Below, one piece after another: positions 31,080-40,116 of a stretch of 64,000 bases of DNA; position 1 is the stretch's first letter, and each line of letters starts with the position of its first letter. Under the pieces are notes generated by a model. It was given only the letters and a program-made list of their open reading frames with translations. It did no database searches and had not been told where the DNA came from. The position numbers were made by a program, and so were the translations under genes. Location: the NCBI GenBank assembly GCA_958450365.1, contig CAUEEP010000916.1:868001-932000 (forward strand), read 5' to 3'. This DNA comes from Mesorhabditis belari (lineage: Eukaryota > Nematoda > Chromadorea > Rhabditida > Rhabditidae).

Positions 31080-31475
31080 ATTCAAAGGGTGGTGATTCAA
31101 CGGGGGGAGGGGGAAAGGGGTGACAACCTCTTCAAGACTGACTATGACCCACTCACCACTCAATCATTGATGAGATTTGTGATAAACATGAGGTATTCCA
31201 AAAGCTAGATATTATCAATAACTTTCTAGAGTTGAGTTCGTTGCAAATTGGAAATCCTGTAGCTTTCTGTTGACCTTTAGCTTTAACTCAGCTGAGAGAG
31301 CTCTTTAAAGAAATCCTCTATAGATATTTCATATCAGAGAGCTCTTTAAAGAAATCCTCTATAGATATTTCATTTCAAAAGGGATGACAACCCGTTCAAG
31401 ACTGACTATGAGCCACACCACTCAATCATTGATGAGATTTATGATATTTCAAAAGCTAGATATTATCAAAATATT
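31080..31475. repeat. Imperfect local duplication
   Basis: 31118-31230 (TGACAACCTCTTCAAGACTG ... AAAAGCTAGATATTATCA) recurs at 31384-31470. Between them AGAGAGCTCTTTAAAGAAATC occurs twice. An inverted copy of 31245-31300 lies at about 38465-38528. 31476-32365 has no supported gene; GACTTACTGTAACATCTAC words are shared with 28670-28720. Confidence 0.7.
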
Positions 31476-32369
31476 ATATCAGAATGATTTTAGATTTTCT
31501 AAAGCTTCGTTTGGTTTTGAAATCGAAAAATTCTGCAGAAATTGCTCTTTCTCTTTGCTCTTTGCTTAACTTTGCTTAACTTTCAAAGCCTACTTTTATT
31601 TGTAGTTGTTCTGAGCTTAGACTTAAACCAGAAAAATGGGCTCCGAAATCACCTCCAAACTCTTTCCGAACATTGACAACCACTCTAAAGCATTTCCCAG
31701 ATCCGGTAAACCGGCTTAGTCCTTCATGCTTCGATCTTTATCTCTATAGATATTTGATATCTTTCCGACTATGATAGAAACTTCTTGACTTACTGTAACA
31801 TCTACTATTTGACTAATCATCTACCATTTAACTAATCATTTACTATTTAACTAATCATCTACTATTTAATTTAAAGTTTACAGTAATTGAGTCACGTGTT
31901 AACAAATGAATTCTTTTAAATATCCCTGCTTGATATTTAATTACAATATGTTTCGCTAAACAAGTGTCCTTTCAAAACTTTCGAAATCAAATCTACCAGA
32001 ATACAATTATACAAGCTATAATAATACAAGTTAACTGGCAAAACATATAGATTTCTAAAAAAATCTAGAGAAAACTTTCACACAAAGAGCTGAAGAAGAA
32101 AAGGGACAAAAAAAGGTACAAAAAAAAGCGGTTTATATTGATGAAAAAGCAGGTCAGACTACGGTAACTTATCCACAGTTTAATTGCATAGTTTTTCTTG
32201 TTGTTGTCACAATATGTGAGATAACCAAAAAAACAAACATTCGAATATTATCAGAAACTCTTTGCATAGATAAGGAAACAATTCTTTTAGTGAAAATTTT
32301 TCTAATAATGCTCTAATAATAATAATCATTTCTTTTCTAATAATCATTCCTTTTCTAATAATCTGCTTT

Positions 32370-33010
32370 CTCTAAATCCTCTAGAGCTTTTTTCGTAAAT
32401 CGTGTGACTAAAGTTTGGAATGCCCTTCCCAACAAGTTGCGTTTGATCTCCACCTGATTGTGTCTGATTTTAAGAGGGCTATTTCGTTGCATTTTAAGTG
32501 ACTTTGTCATCTTTTATCTAGTACATTTTTCATGTCGTTTTCGCACTTTATTTCTTTCTGAATAAAGTATTTATATATAAATATTAATATAATATTAATA
32601 TAATTTATTTTGATTTGGTCTTATGCTATAAAATCATCTTCTCTCCTAACTCTCATCCGGAACTTAAAGGACTCTTTAAGATTTCGAATCACGCCAGAAG
32701 AACTCGTAGTCACAACTTTCAGATTACCCCCTTTCAAAGCTTTCATAACCGCCAACTGTATCATTCTTTTCTTTTGCTTGTCGTGTTCCTCGTATTTGGA
32801 ATAAGTTACCTTGTGATATTTTTTCGTCTCTGAACTATTTTAAATCCTCAATATATAAGCTCGATCTTGTAGCTCTGTCAATTTTAAATTAGTTTTTAAT
32901 GTCATATATACACGTGTCTAATTGTAGTTGTGTTTGTATATCAATTATCTTTCTTCGTCTACGCTGTTCAATCTGTTTGCATTGTCACTTTTCCTTGTCG
33001 GATAAAGTAT
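32370..33010 (+). mobile_element. Composite of two LINE 3' ends, copy 1
   Basis: First part: RAFFVNRVTKVWNALPNK, the reverse-transcriptase C-terminal signature, ending with a frameshift and the tail GAATAAAGTATTTATATATA. Second part: a different LINE end with the R-T-R-x-H signature (ISNHARRTRSHNFQITPF) and tail GGATAAAGTATATATA. The same composite, nearly base for base, is at 61725-62385. Compared with that copy a 5-base insertion near 32450 breaks the first frame. Confidence 0.8.
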
Positions 33011-33518
33011 ATATATTTATATATAATAATTCCTTTTCTGATAGTAACTTCTCTTCTAATAATCATTTCTTTTTTAATAATGATTCCTTTTCTATTTTCT
33101 TTTCCTTTCTATTTCTTTTCTAATTATTCACTCTTTCCCACGTTTAAGCTCATGATTCATAAGTGAATTATAAATATTTTCTTTCAAAAAAGAAATCGCT
33201 CACCGTAAAAGCAAACAAATCGTTAGGAAAACTGACAAAGTGTTTGGAAAAAAGATTAACTGATGAAAAGAGTTCAGTACAATACAAAAATTGGTTTGCG
33301 GTTTATTTTGAAAGCCAATGATTCACCAATAAAGAGTTTCTTAAAATTTCAGTTCTCAAGAATAGGCATAGACATAAGAATTAAGAAATTACTTAAAAAT
33401 TTTCCTTTTTTTCACTCTTTATTACAATAATTTTCACATTAAAATGCTTTTTAAGTCCTTTTTTTGAAAACTATCGTAATATTATCACCAATTTTATTCA
33501 ATCGATTTCTTTTTCGAT
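33011..33518. other. No gene seen
   Basis: Degenerate TTCCTTTTCTAATAAT repeats (33030-33125), then AT-rich unique sequence. Confidence 0.5.
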
Positions 33519-34222
33519 ATATTAGGTTAGTGAATTGAAAACTGCCGGACTTTGAACTAAAATTTATTCAACATAAAACTAATAATTCAGTAATTTCCAT
33601 TATTATTGACGACTTCTGCCCATTTTACAGGCAATTTGCGGATTCCTCTTTCGTAGTAGCATTTTGGTTTGTGTGTGAGACAAGTGTGAGACTCAAAAAT
33701 CGAGGACTGGAGGCTGAAGACAAAAATGGAGGACCCAGTTTGAGCACTTTCTTCAAAAGAAACCCATTTTGGTGTCAATAGAAAAGTTGTAGAGAATCAA
33801 AAATTAGGATTATATCCAAATTTTCAAAAAGATACACTTAGTAGTTTCGCTTAAAATGCAAGTTTTGTGAAAATTCGTAAATTTCGCATTTCTTGAAAAT
33901 CAGTTTTTGAATCGTTCTGAAAATTTGGATCTAAGCTTGATTTTTGATTCTCTACAACCTTTACATTGACACCAAAATGGGTTTCTTTTGAAGAAAGTGC
34001 TCAAACTGGGAGTCCTCCATTCTCCAGTCCTCGATTTTTGAGTCTCACACTTGTCTCACACACAAACCAAAATGCTACTACGAAAGAGGAGTCCGCAAAT
34101 TGCCTGTAAAATGGGCAGAAGTCGTCAATAATAATGGAAATTATTTCGAATCAATTTATGGTTTTATGTTCAATAAATTTTAGTTCAAAGTCCGGCAGTT
34201 TTCAATTCACCAACCCAATATG
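33519..34222. mobile_element. PAL-E palindromic element, copy 1 (about 700 bp)
   Basis: A near-palindrome with arms of about 300 bp. Terminal words are GGTTAGTGAATTGAAAACTG and its complement. The arms share AAGAAACCCATTTTGGTGTC, AGACAAGTGTGAGACTC and GACGACTTCTGCCCATTTTA. A partial second copy lies at 54688-55223. The next 34223-34335 (TGTCAAGTCCCGTTTTCTGG onward) is also shared with 55224-55325, so the mobile unit or the duplication extends further. Confidence 0.85.
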
Positions 34223-34435
34223 TCAAGTCCCGTTTTCTGGCAAAACTCGCAAACGTAACCCATATCAAAACATATCCGAACCTGGGCTTACTTGGCTACA
34301 ATACTCCTGTAGATCTTCTATAGTATATAAAAAGTATCCTATCAATCAGGTATTGTTTTCAATTCACTAACCCAATAGAATCAAACAAAAAGTAAATAGT
34401 TTAAATAAAAGCCAGATTACGGTAGTCAAGAAAGT

Positions 34436-34980
34436 TTACATGTTTTAAAAAAAGGATTAGAAGAAAGAAGAAAGAAGAAAGAAGACAAGATAGAAGAAAC
34501 TCAAAAGATAGAAGAAAAGTACTATCTATAAACAGTAAGAATTCAAAATCGACTTTGGCGGGAAAGTGACTTAAAAGAGTTTGGTGAATGACTGAAAAAC
34601 AGTGAGGGATTTCCCCTTGATTCTTTGATCCTTGTGAATGCAAAAACGGGGAATCGACCCGATCAAGCAGACGCTCTGTCAGTCTTTTCTTTACCCCTTC
34701 ACTCCTCCTTTCCCATTTTCCCGCTTTCCTGCTCTGTGGGAAAGTTTGTGATGCTCTTTTGTGGACAATTCCCCACATTTAGGCCAATCTCCTTTTTCTC
34801 CTCTCAAATGTGAATCATCACACATTCAAATAAAGGTTAAAGATGCGGAAGAAAGCAAGTGATACTTGAAGCTCGCTGTTGATAGTCAAATTAGAGTGTT
34901 CTTCTCGAGTAATGTGTTTTCTAAAAGATATCTATCTGAGAAAGCTATCGTTCTGATTTCATCAAGAATGAAAAGCTGAA
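34436..34980. other. No gene seen; weak tRNA-like fragment
   Basis: GAAAGAAGAAAGAAGA tract at 34457-34490. On the minus strand CGGGTCGATTCCCCG (about 34648-34662) resembles a T arm, but no cloverleaf is possible. No splice-supported frame. Confidence 0.45.
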
Positions 34981-35029
34981 AAGAGGAGCTCAAGTACATG
35001 ACCTGGGGCAAGTACATGAGGAAAAATTA

Positions 35030-35180
35030 GTACAGAAGCTCAAGTACTTGATCCAGATCATGTACTTGATCCAGATCATGTACTTGATCCAGATCATGTA
35101 CTTGATCCAGATCATGTACTTGATCCAGATCATGTACTTGATCCAGGTCATGTACAGGTCATGTACTTGATGCAGGTCAT
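35030..35180. repeat. 18-bp minisatellite
   Basis: About eight copies of CATGTACTTGATCCAGAT with a few CCAGGT variants at the end. 35181-35734 contains nothing recognised. Confidence 0.95.
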
Positions 35181-35734
35181 GTACTTAAATCGGATTCAGA
35201 ACTCTGAATCCGATTAGAACTGTCTTTCAACAACTAACGGCAACTAACTTGTCTTTTAAAAGCTGCTGTACTTTCTTATAATAAGACACAAATGAACAAA
35301 TGATCAAGCTTAGTAAAGAACAAGTTCGAAGATTGAAAGATAGTTTTGGAGCGATGCTAAATTATCTACATTTTAGAAATAGTTATATTTGGGTGTAAGG
35401 AGAGAAGGAGAAGGAGAAAACATCAAATTTCATCATTTCATCATTCTGGACACTTGTTAATTGTTAAGTTTAGGCAAAAAGAAAGGGAAAAATTAAAGAT
35501 AAATAGAAAATTTTCTAAAATTACAATATTTAAAACAAAAAGATGCAGAACGGATCATACAATCATCCGTTTTTTTTGAAGCATGGCGAAAGTCGAGCAT
35601 GATGCAGAATGCAGAATCACAAATGATGCTGAATCTTTTTATATAACTATAGCTATAACTATTTTTTAGATAACTAAAGAAATCTAATAAATTATTGATA
35701 TCTACAAATCCCAAATATCTTTCGACATCTTTTT

Positions 35735-35925
35735 TCAGATGATTTCTGATGACTTCTGATGATTTCTGATGATTTCTGATGATTTCTGATGATTTCTGAT
35801 GATTTCTGATGATTTCTGATGATTTCTGATGATTTCAGATGATTTCTGATGATTTCAGATGATTTCTGATGATTTCTGATGATTTCTGATGATTTCTGAT
35901 GATTTCTGATGATTTCTGATTTCAA
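35735..35925. repeat. 10-bp satellite TGATGATTTC
   Basis: About nineteen head-to-tail copies. The long minus-strand frame over it (SSEIIRNHQK repeats) is a by-product of the 10-bp unit. Confidence 0.95.
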
Positions 35926-36194
35926 ATAGTTCAAAACAAAGTATCAAAGTACTTTTAAAAAGGTTTGACTCAAATTGTTTGGTATTTTGTTTTTTAAAGC
36001 TCAACTTTTAAAGCTTTAAAGCTAAAGTCGTTAAAATAAGTGAGGTCAAAAGTAGAGGAAAAGGAGAAAAAAAGGCGATAATGCCCACGAGATTGCTATT
36101 GCTTATTGCTTTGAGAATAAAATTTTTGGAGAAATGGGAAGAAAGGCCGATGACACGCACAGATAGACCTTTCTGCTTACTCACACCCACAAAA

Positions 36195-36270
36195 AGATTT
36201 GAAACGCCATTAGAAACGCTATTTGAAACGCCATTTGAAACGCCATTTGAAACGATTTTCAAAACAACAC
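36195..36270. repeat. 12-bp repeat GAAACGCCATTT
   Basis: Five copies with minor changes, followed by two copies of CAAAACAACACATT. 35926-36194 shows no gene. Confidence 0.85.
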
Positions 36271-36371
36271 ATTTCAAAACAACACATTATCTGGAGAAAT
36301 TGTTGAACGATAAATGCTAGAGTTTAAGAATGAAAACTTTCAAGTATAATCTTCAATTAGAAACAGTTTTT

Positions 36372-36756
36372 ATGGATACACTTTTCCTAACAACATGGTA
36401 CTTATTGTACTTTTCAGCACTGGCCAAACCATCTATAGCAACGTCTCAACAAAGGTAACTGTTTTTTTGCAAGATTTATATTGTTAGTAAACCTTGTAAC
36501 CAGCTACAAACAACTTGAACTACTTCAACTTCAACTTCAACTTCAACTTCAACTTCATCTTCAACTACAACTTCAACTTCATCTTCAACTTCAACTTCAT
36601 CTTCATCTTCAACTTCAACTTCATCTTCAACTTCATCTTCATCTTCAACTTCAACTTCATCTTCAACTTCATCTTCAACTTCAACTTCATCTTCATCTTC
36701 AACTTCATCTTCAACTACCAAAGCATGAAACAAGTGTATCACCAAACCATTTTTAG
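36372..36756 (+). CDS. Possible secreted protein with repeat-coded Leu/Gln tail (weak)
   Basis: An ATG at 36372 opens a hydrophobic leader (MDTLFLTTWYLLYFSALA) and ends at a good donor (AAAG, GTAACT, 36454). An acceptor at 36501-36503 joins in phase to a frame made almost wholly of a CTTCAA/CTTCAT hexamer array (Leu-Gln/Leu-His) that stops at 36756. The leader looks real, but the rest may be a satellite rather than protein. On the minus strand the same array gives Glu/Val/Asp. No family recognised. Confidence 0.25.
36530..36718. repeat. Hexanucleotide array CTTCAA/CTTCAT
   Basis: About thirty hexamers. Both strands are open across it, explaining overlapping frames. Confidence 0.95.
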
Positions 36757-36915
36757 CATCAATCCAAGATTTATTTAAAGGACAGATAAAGAGTATTTTT
36801 TTTGAAGATCTGCCTTGTTGGATGAGGCAATGATTTTGCTAGATAGATCCCATGTAGCAAGAAAAGTCAGTGCGTGGCTTGGTCACTCCGGGGGAAGCTG
36901 TTGCTGTTTGCTGTG

Positions 36916-37180
36916 TTATTCACCACCAGCATCGCTCGATACTTGTTGTCCTCCTTCACGCGTATTCCTCGCTAAAAATGAAAAATATTATCAAAAATGA
37001 ATAAGAAATGAAAATAAATAGCTTAATAATAAAATAACTAAAATAAGATAAAGTAATAAGTGAAAAGATCTCACCGAGCATCTCCATTTCCGGCAGTCGA
37101 TCCTCCGCAATAGGGTCAAACTTCCATGTAGGCCGATTTGTCTCCCATGATGGATGAAGTTGAGATGTGTAGAGATTGGT
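36916..37180 (-). CDS. Last two exons of an unidentified gene
   Basis: Exons 37180-37075 and 36971-36916 (minus) join in phase and end in a stop after VSSDAGGE. The first exon starts at a possible acceptor (ATTAG) and reads QLHPSWETNRPTWKFDPIAE then DRLPEMEML. The charged, Trp-containing sequence and normal splice signals (GGTGAGA donor, TTTTTAG acceptor) support coding. No ATG in this frame is present, so earlier exons must lie at higher coordinates; I cannot identify them. The 106-bp exon is duplicated at 37385-37503 in a frame-disrupted form. Family not recognised. Confidence 0.45.
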
Positions 37181-37384
37181 CTAATGATTTGTCACAAGAA
37201 AACTTTTTCTTTTATTTGACCGTTAAATGCAAATTTTTAGACGATTTAGACAATAGGCAAATGTAAATGGAAATGACGATAAAAAAATAAACAACTTAAT
37301 AATAATAATAAAGTAATCAAAATAAGTCAAAAGGACAAAAGGACAAAAGTCAAAAGAACAAAACAACAAGTCAAAAGATCTCAC

Positions 37385-37503
37385 CGAGCATCTCCATTTC
37401 CGGCAGTCGATCCTCCGCAATAGGGTCAAACTTCCATGTAGGTCGACTTGTCTCCCATAATTTTTTTTTCTCCCACAAGTTGCGATGTGGAGAGATTGGT
37501 CAA
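37385..37503 (-). pseudogene. Tandem duplicate of the 37075-37180 exon, frameshifted
   Basis: It keeps TRPTWKFDPIAEDRLPEMEM-equivalent bases and the donor, but an A-tract insertion just upstream puts the leading part out of frame. Flanks (AATAAAAGAAA, GACCAATCTCT) are duplicated too, so the unit is about 230 bp long. Confidence 0.6.
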
Positions 37504-37599
37504 CTGTTGATTTGCCAGAAAAAAAAGGGGTTTCTTTTATTTAACTGTTAAATGTAAATTTTGGTGGATCTAGACAATATGCAAACCTTGGTAGATCTA

Positions 37600-37690
37600 G
37601 ACGTTGGCACTGCGGAGTTTCCACGGAGTGCGGCACTGCGGAGTTTCCACGGAGTGCGGCACTGCGGAGTTTCCACGGGCACTGCGGACT
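37600..37690. repeat. 26-bp tandem repeat, three copies
   Basis: GGCACTGCGGAGTTTCCACG repeated, GC-rich in an AT-rich setting. Confidence 0.85.
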
Positions 37691-37729
37691 TTAAAAGCTT
37701 TCCACGTTTTATCAAATCTATTAGTCGAA

Positions 37730-38100
37730 TGGAACAAATGCAGGTGCTGAAACTCTAAAAGATACACCTAGAGATACACCTAAATACACCTAAAAGCTAT
37801 CCTACTCCGTTTGTATTAAGATTACAATAGTACGATCATTATTGAAGTTACATTGTAGAAAACTCTAGAAGTAGTACCCAGAAGTAGTACCCAAAAGTTT
37901 CTTCCATTCCGAATCAAAATCCAATTCATTTTCTGACTAATTTTATGTTTTCTGTGCTTGTTACAGAATGATGTTACCCCAAATGATCTAATTGGAAAAG
38001 AAAAAAAAAAGATCGACGTAGAGAAGGAGCCGGTAAAACCCTGTCCAAACAGTGCAAATCTCTCTCGCATTGCCTCTTTACTCAAAAAGAAAAAAAATGA
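37730..38100 (+). CDS. Possible two-exon small protein (weak)
   Basis: A good acceptor (TTGTTACAG, about 37967) opens a 56-codon frame with NDVTPNDLIGKEKKKIDVEK and PNSANLSRIASLLKKKK, stopping near 38120. A short in-phase ATG exon (MEQMQ, donor CAGGTGCTG) at 37730-37744 could precede it. The polar, Lys-rich product matches no family known to me. Confidence 0.2.
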
Positions 38101-38349
38101 AGAAAGAGAAGGAAAATGAAAAGCAGTGAAGATGGGCTAAAGTTGAAATAAGGCAAACAATGGACAGACGGTTGGGAGAGAAATGGAAAAATGAAGGATG
38201 AGGTAGTTGGAGGACCCCATTAGATACAACCACATCATCTCTTTGGCTTTCATTTTAACCTTATCCTTTAGCCAACTTTTAAATCTTTTTTCATACATTC
38301 ATTTGTTGACTTACAAATAGTAGAAATGTTTATTTTATATTTTATTGAA

Positions 38350-38560
38350 TATCTTTAAAGAGCTCTCTCAGCTGAGTTAAAGCTAAAAAGTAGAAATGCG
38401 CTTTCTGAATTGATTGACTTGATCCGATAGACTTTATTCATAAAATAAAGTGACCAATGTGAGCTCTCTCAGTTAAAGCTCTCTCAGTTAAAGCTAAAGG
38501 TTAACAGAAAGCTACAGAATTTCCAAATTGCAACAAATGCAACAAATGCAACAAACTCAA
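38350..38560. repeat. Inverted dispersed copy of 31245-31330
   Basis: TTTAAAGAGCTCTCTCAGCTGAGTTAAAGC and TAAAGGTTAACAGAAAGCTACAG are the reverse complement of sequence at 31245-31300, 7 kb away. CTCTCTCAGTTAAAG is locally repeated. Confidence 0.65.
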
Positions 38561-38707
38561 CTCTAGAAAATTACTTTGAGTCACTTTATGAGAGCTGTGG
38601 CTTCTTCCTCCACAAAGCGATATATTCACCAATTCATCAATGAATCTTAACTTCAATTTTCTCTAGTTGATATCTAAGAATCGATTGTTTGCCCATTGTT
38701 TGCCTTA

Positions 38708-38828
38708 TACCGTATTCTCTCTAATAGTAGTGCGCACTACTATTTTTTTGAACCCCCTCCTGGACCGCAATACTATTAGAGAGTGCACTACTATTAAAGA
38801 GTGCACTACTATTAGAGAGAATACGGTA
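38708..38828. mobile_element. MITE-B copy 2 (deleted interior)
   Basis: Both termini (ACCGTATTCTCTCTAATAGT and ACTATTAGAGAGAATACGGT) remain, but only about 120 bp in total. An internal TATTAGAGAGTGCACTAC is repeated. Confidence 0.8.
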
Positions 38829-38829
38829 A

Positions 38830-39190
38830 TACATCTAATACACATCCTGGCATCTAATAATCGATTTAAGATGAGCTTTTGATGTACTTAACTTACATAA
38901 CAGAGCTACATAACTTCAAACAACTCTGTAACTAATTCAGTCAATTCTATGATTTGATATAATTCTATCATTTTTTTTTCTGTTTTTCTGTTTTTCATTA
39001 TCATTATTATCATATTATCATTTGCTTTCTTGTATGATTTCTTAAATTTCATTCTTCTACTATGTAATTCATTGGTCATTTATTCATTGATCACTTTACT
39101 TCATGAATAAATTCTATATATAGATTTGGATCAAGTCAATCAAGTCAGAAAAAGTGATTGGGTAAATGAACCAATTTTCCAAACCAATCA
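38830..39190 (+). other. No gene; possible LINE-like tail
   Basis: AT-rich sequence ending CATGAATAAATTCTATATATAG near 39105-39126, which resembles the LINE tails elsewhere here. Nothing else recognised. Confidence 0.35.
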
Positions 39191-39194
39191 CTCT

Positions 39195-39395
39195 GCTCCG
39201 TTTGTAGCTTAGCTTAAAGAGCTTAATAGCTTAGCTTAAAAAGCTTAATAGCTTAGCTTAAAGAGCTTAATAGCTTAGCTTAAAGAGCTTAATAGCTTAG
39301 CTTAAAATGCTTAATAGCTTAGCTTAAAGAGCTTAATAGCTTAGCTTAAAATGCTTAATAGCTTAGCTTAAAATGCTTAATAGCTTAAAAAGATT
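39195..39395. repeat. 20-21 bp minisatellite
   Basis: About nine copies of TAGCTTAGCTTAAAGAGCTTAA, internally partly palindromic (AAGCT/AGCTT). Confidence 0.95.
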
Positions 39396-39830
39396 ATTCT
39401 AAAGATCTTTCGAATTCTAAAGATAAAAAAAAGATCTTTCGAAATCGATCTGTGCTTTGTGCATTGAAATGATTTTTTTTGCGTTCCCGAAATTTCTCCT
39501 CGTTTAATCCGAAATGTTAACAAGACTTACTGTCTGGAGTTTTCAACGAAGAAAATGAATTAACTCAATTGAAAACCTTCAATCAAATAGGTTTTTTTTA
39601 AACCATAAACATTTTCAAGAACCTCTCCTCATCCCTTTCCTTTCCTCATCCCACTCATAAATGCATCAATGAGGCTCGTGTCACCCAGAAATCTTCACTT
39701 CTCAAAGTGAAGATTCCTGGATCTCAAGAACGAAAAAAAAAGATTGTTAAAACTAGATTTAAAACTAGATTTTATTCTTATTACCTAATTCTATGAGCTA
39801 AAAGATACTCAACTAAGCTAAATGTTTAGC
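39396..39830. other. No gene seen
   Basis: AT-rich with AAAGATCTTTCGAA words repeated near 39405-39440. No supported frame. Confidence 0.5.
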
Positions 39831-39831
39831 T

Positions 39832-40018
39832 AATGAACCTTTTGAAGCTAATGAAGCTAATGAACCTTTTGAAGCTAATGAACCTAATGAACCTAATGCT
39901 AATGAACCTTTTGGAGCTAATGAAGCTAATGAACCTTTTGAAGCTAATGAAGCTAATGAACCTAATGAACTAATGAACCTTTTGAAGCTAATGAAGCTAA
40001 TGAACTAATGAACCTTTT
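39832..40018. repeat. Degenerate GAAGCTAATGAACCTTTT array
   Basis: About fifteen short units built from GAAGCTAATGAA and CCTTTT. Ends 100 bp before the Ly-6-like gene. Confidence 0.9.
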
Positions 40019-40116
40019 CCAATCTCGATCGATCGTTTCATTGAAACCACATGTCCCCTTTTCTATTTACTTCTTTTTTTGCTCGCTTCTTTGCCAATTT
40101 CAAAATTTTGCAGATA

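Noticed and set aside
34645..34700. tRNA gene on the minus strand
   Set aside because: A T-arm-like word is present, but acceptor, D and anticodon stems cannot be formed.
35692..35934. Repetitive SEIIRNHQK protein
   Set aside because: Pure translation of the 10-bp satellite TGATGATTTC.
36476..36756. Glu/Asp/Val-rich (minus) and Asn/Phe-rich (plus) proteins
   Set aside because: All frames over the CTTCAA/CTTCAT hexamer are open by construction; only the leader exon at 36372 has independent support.
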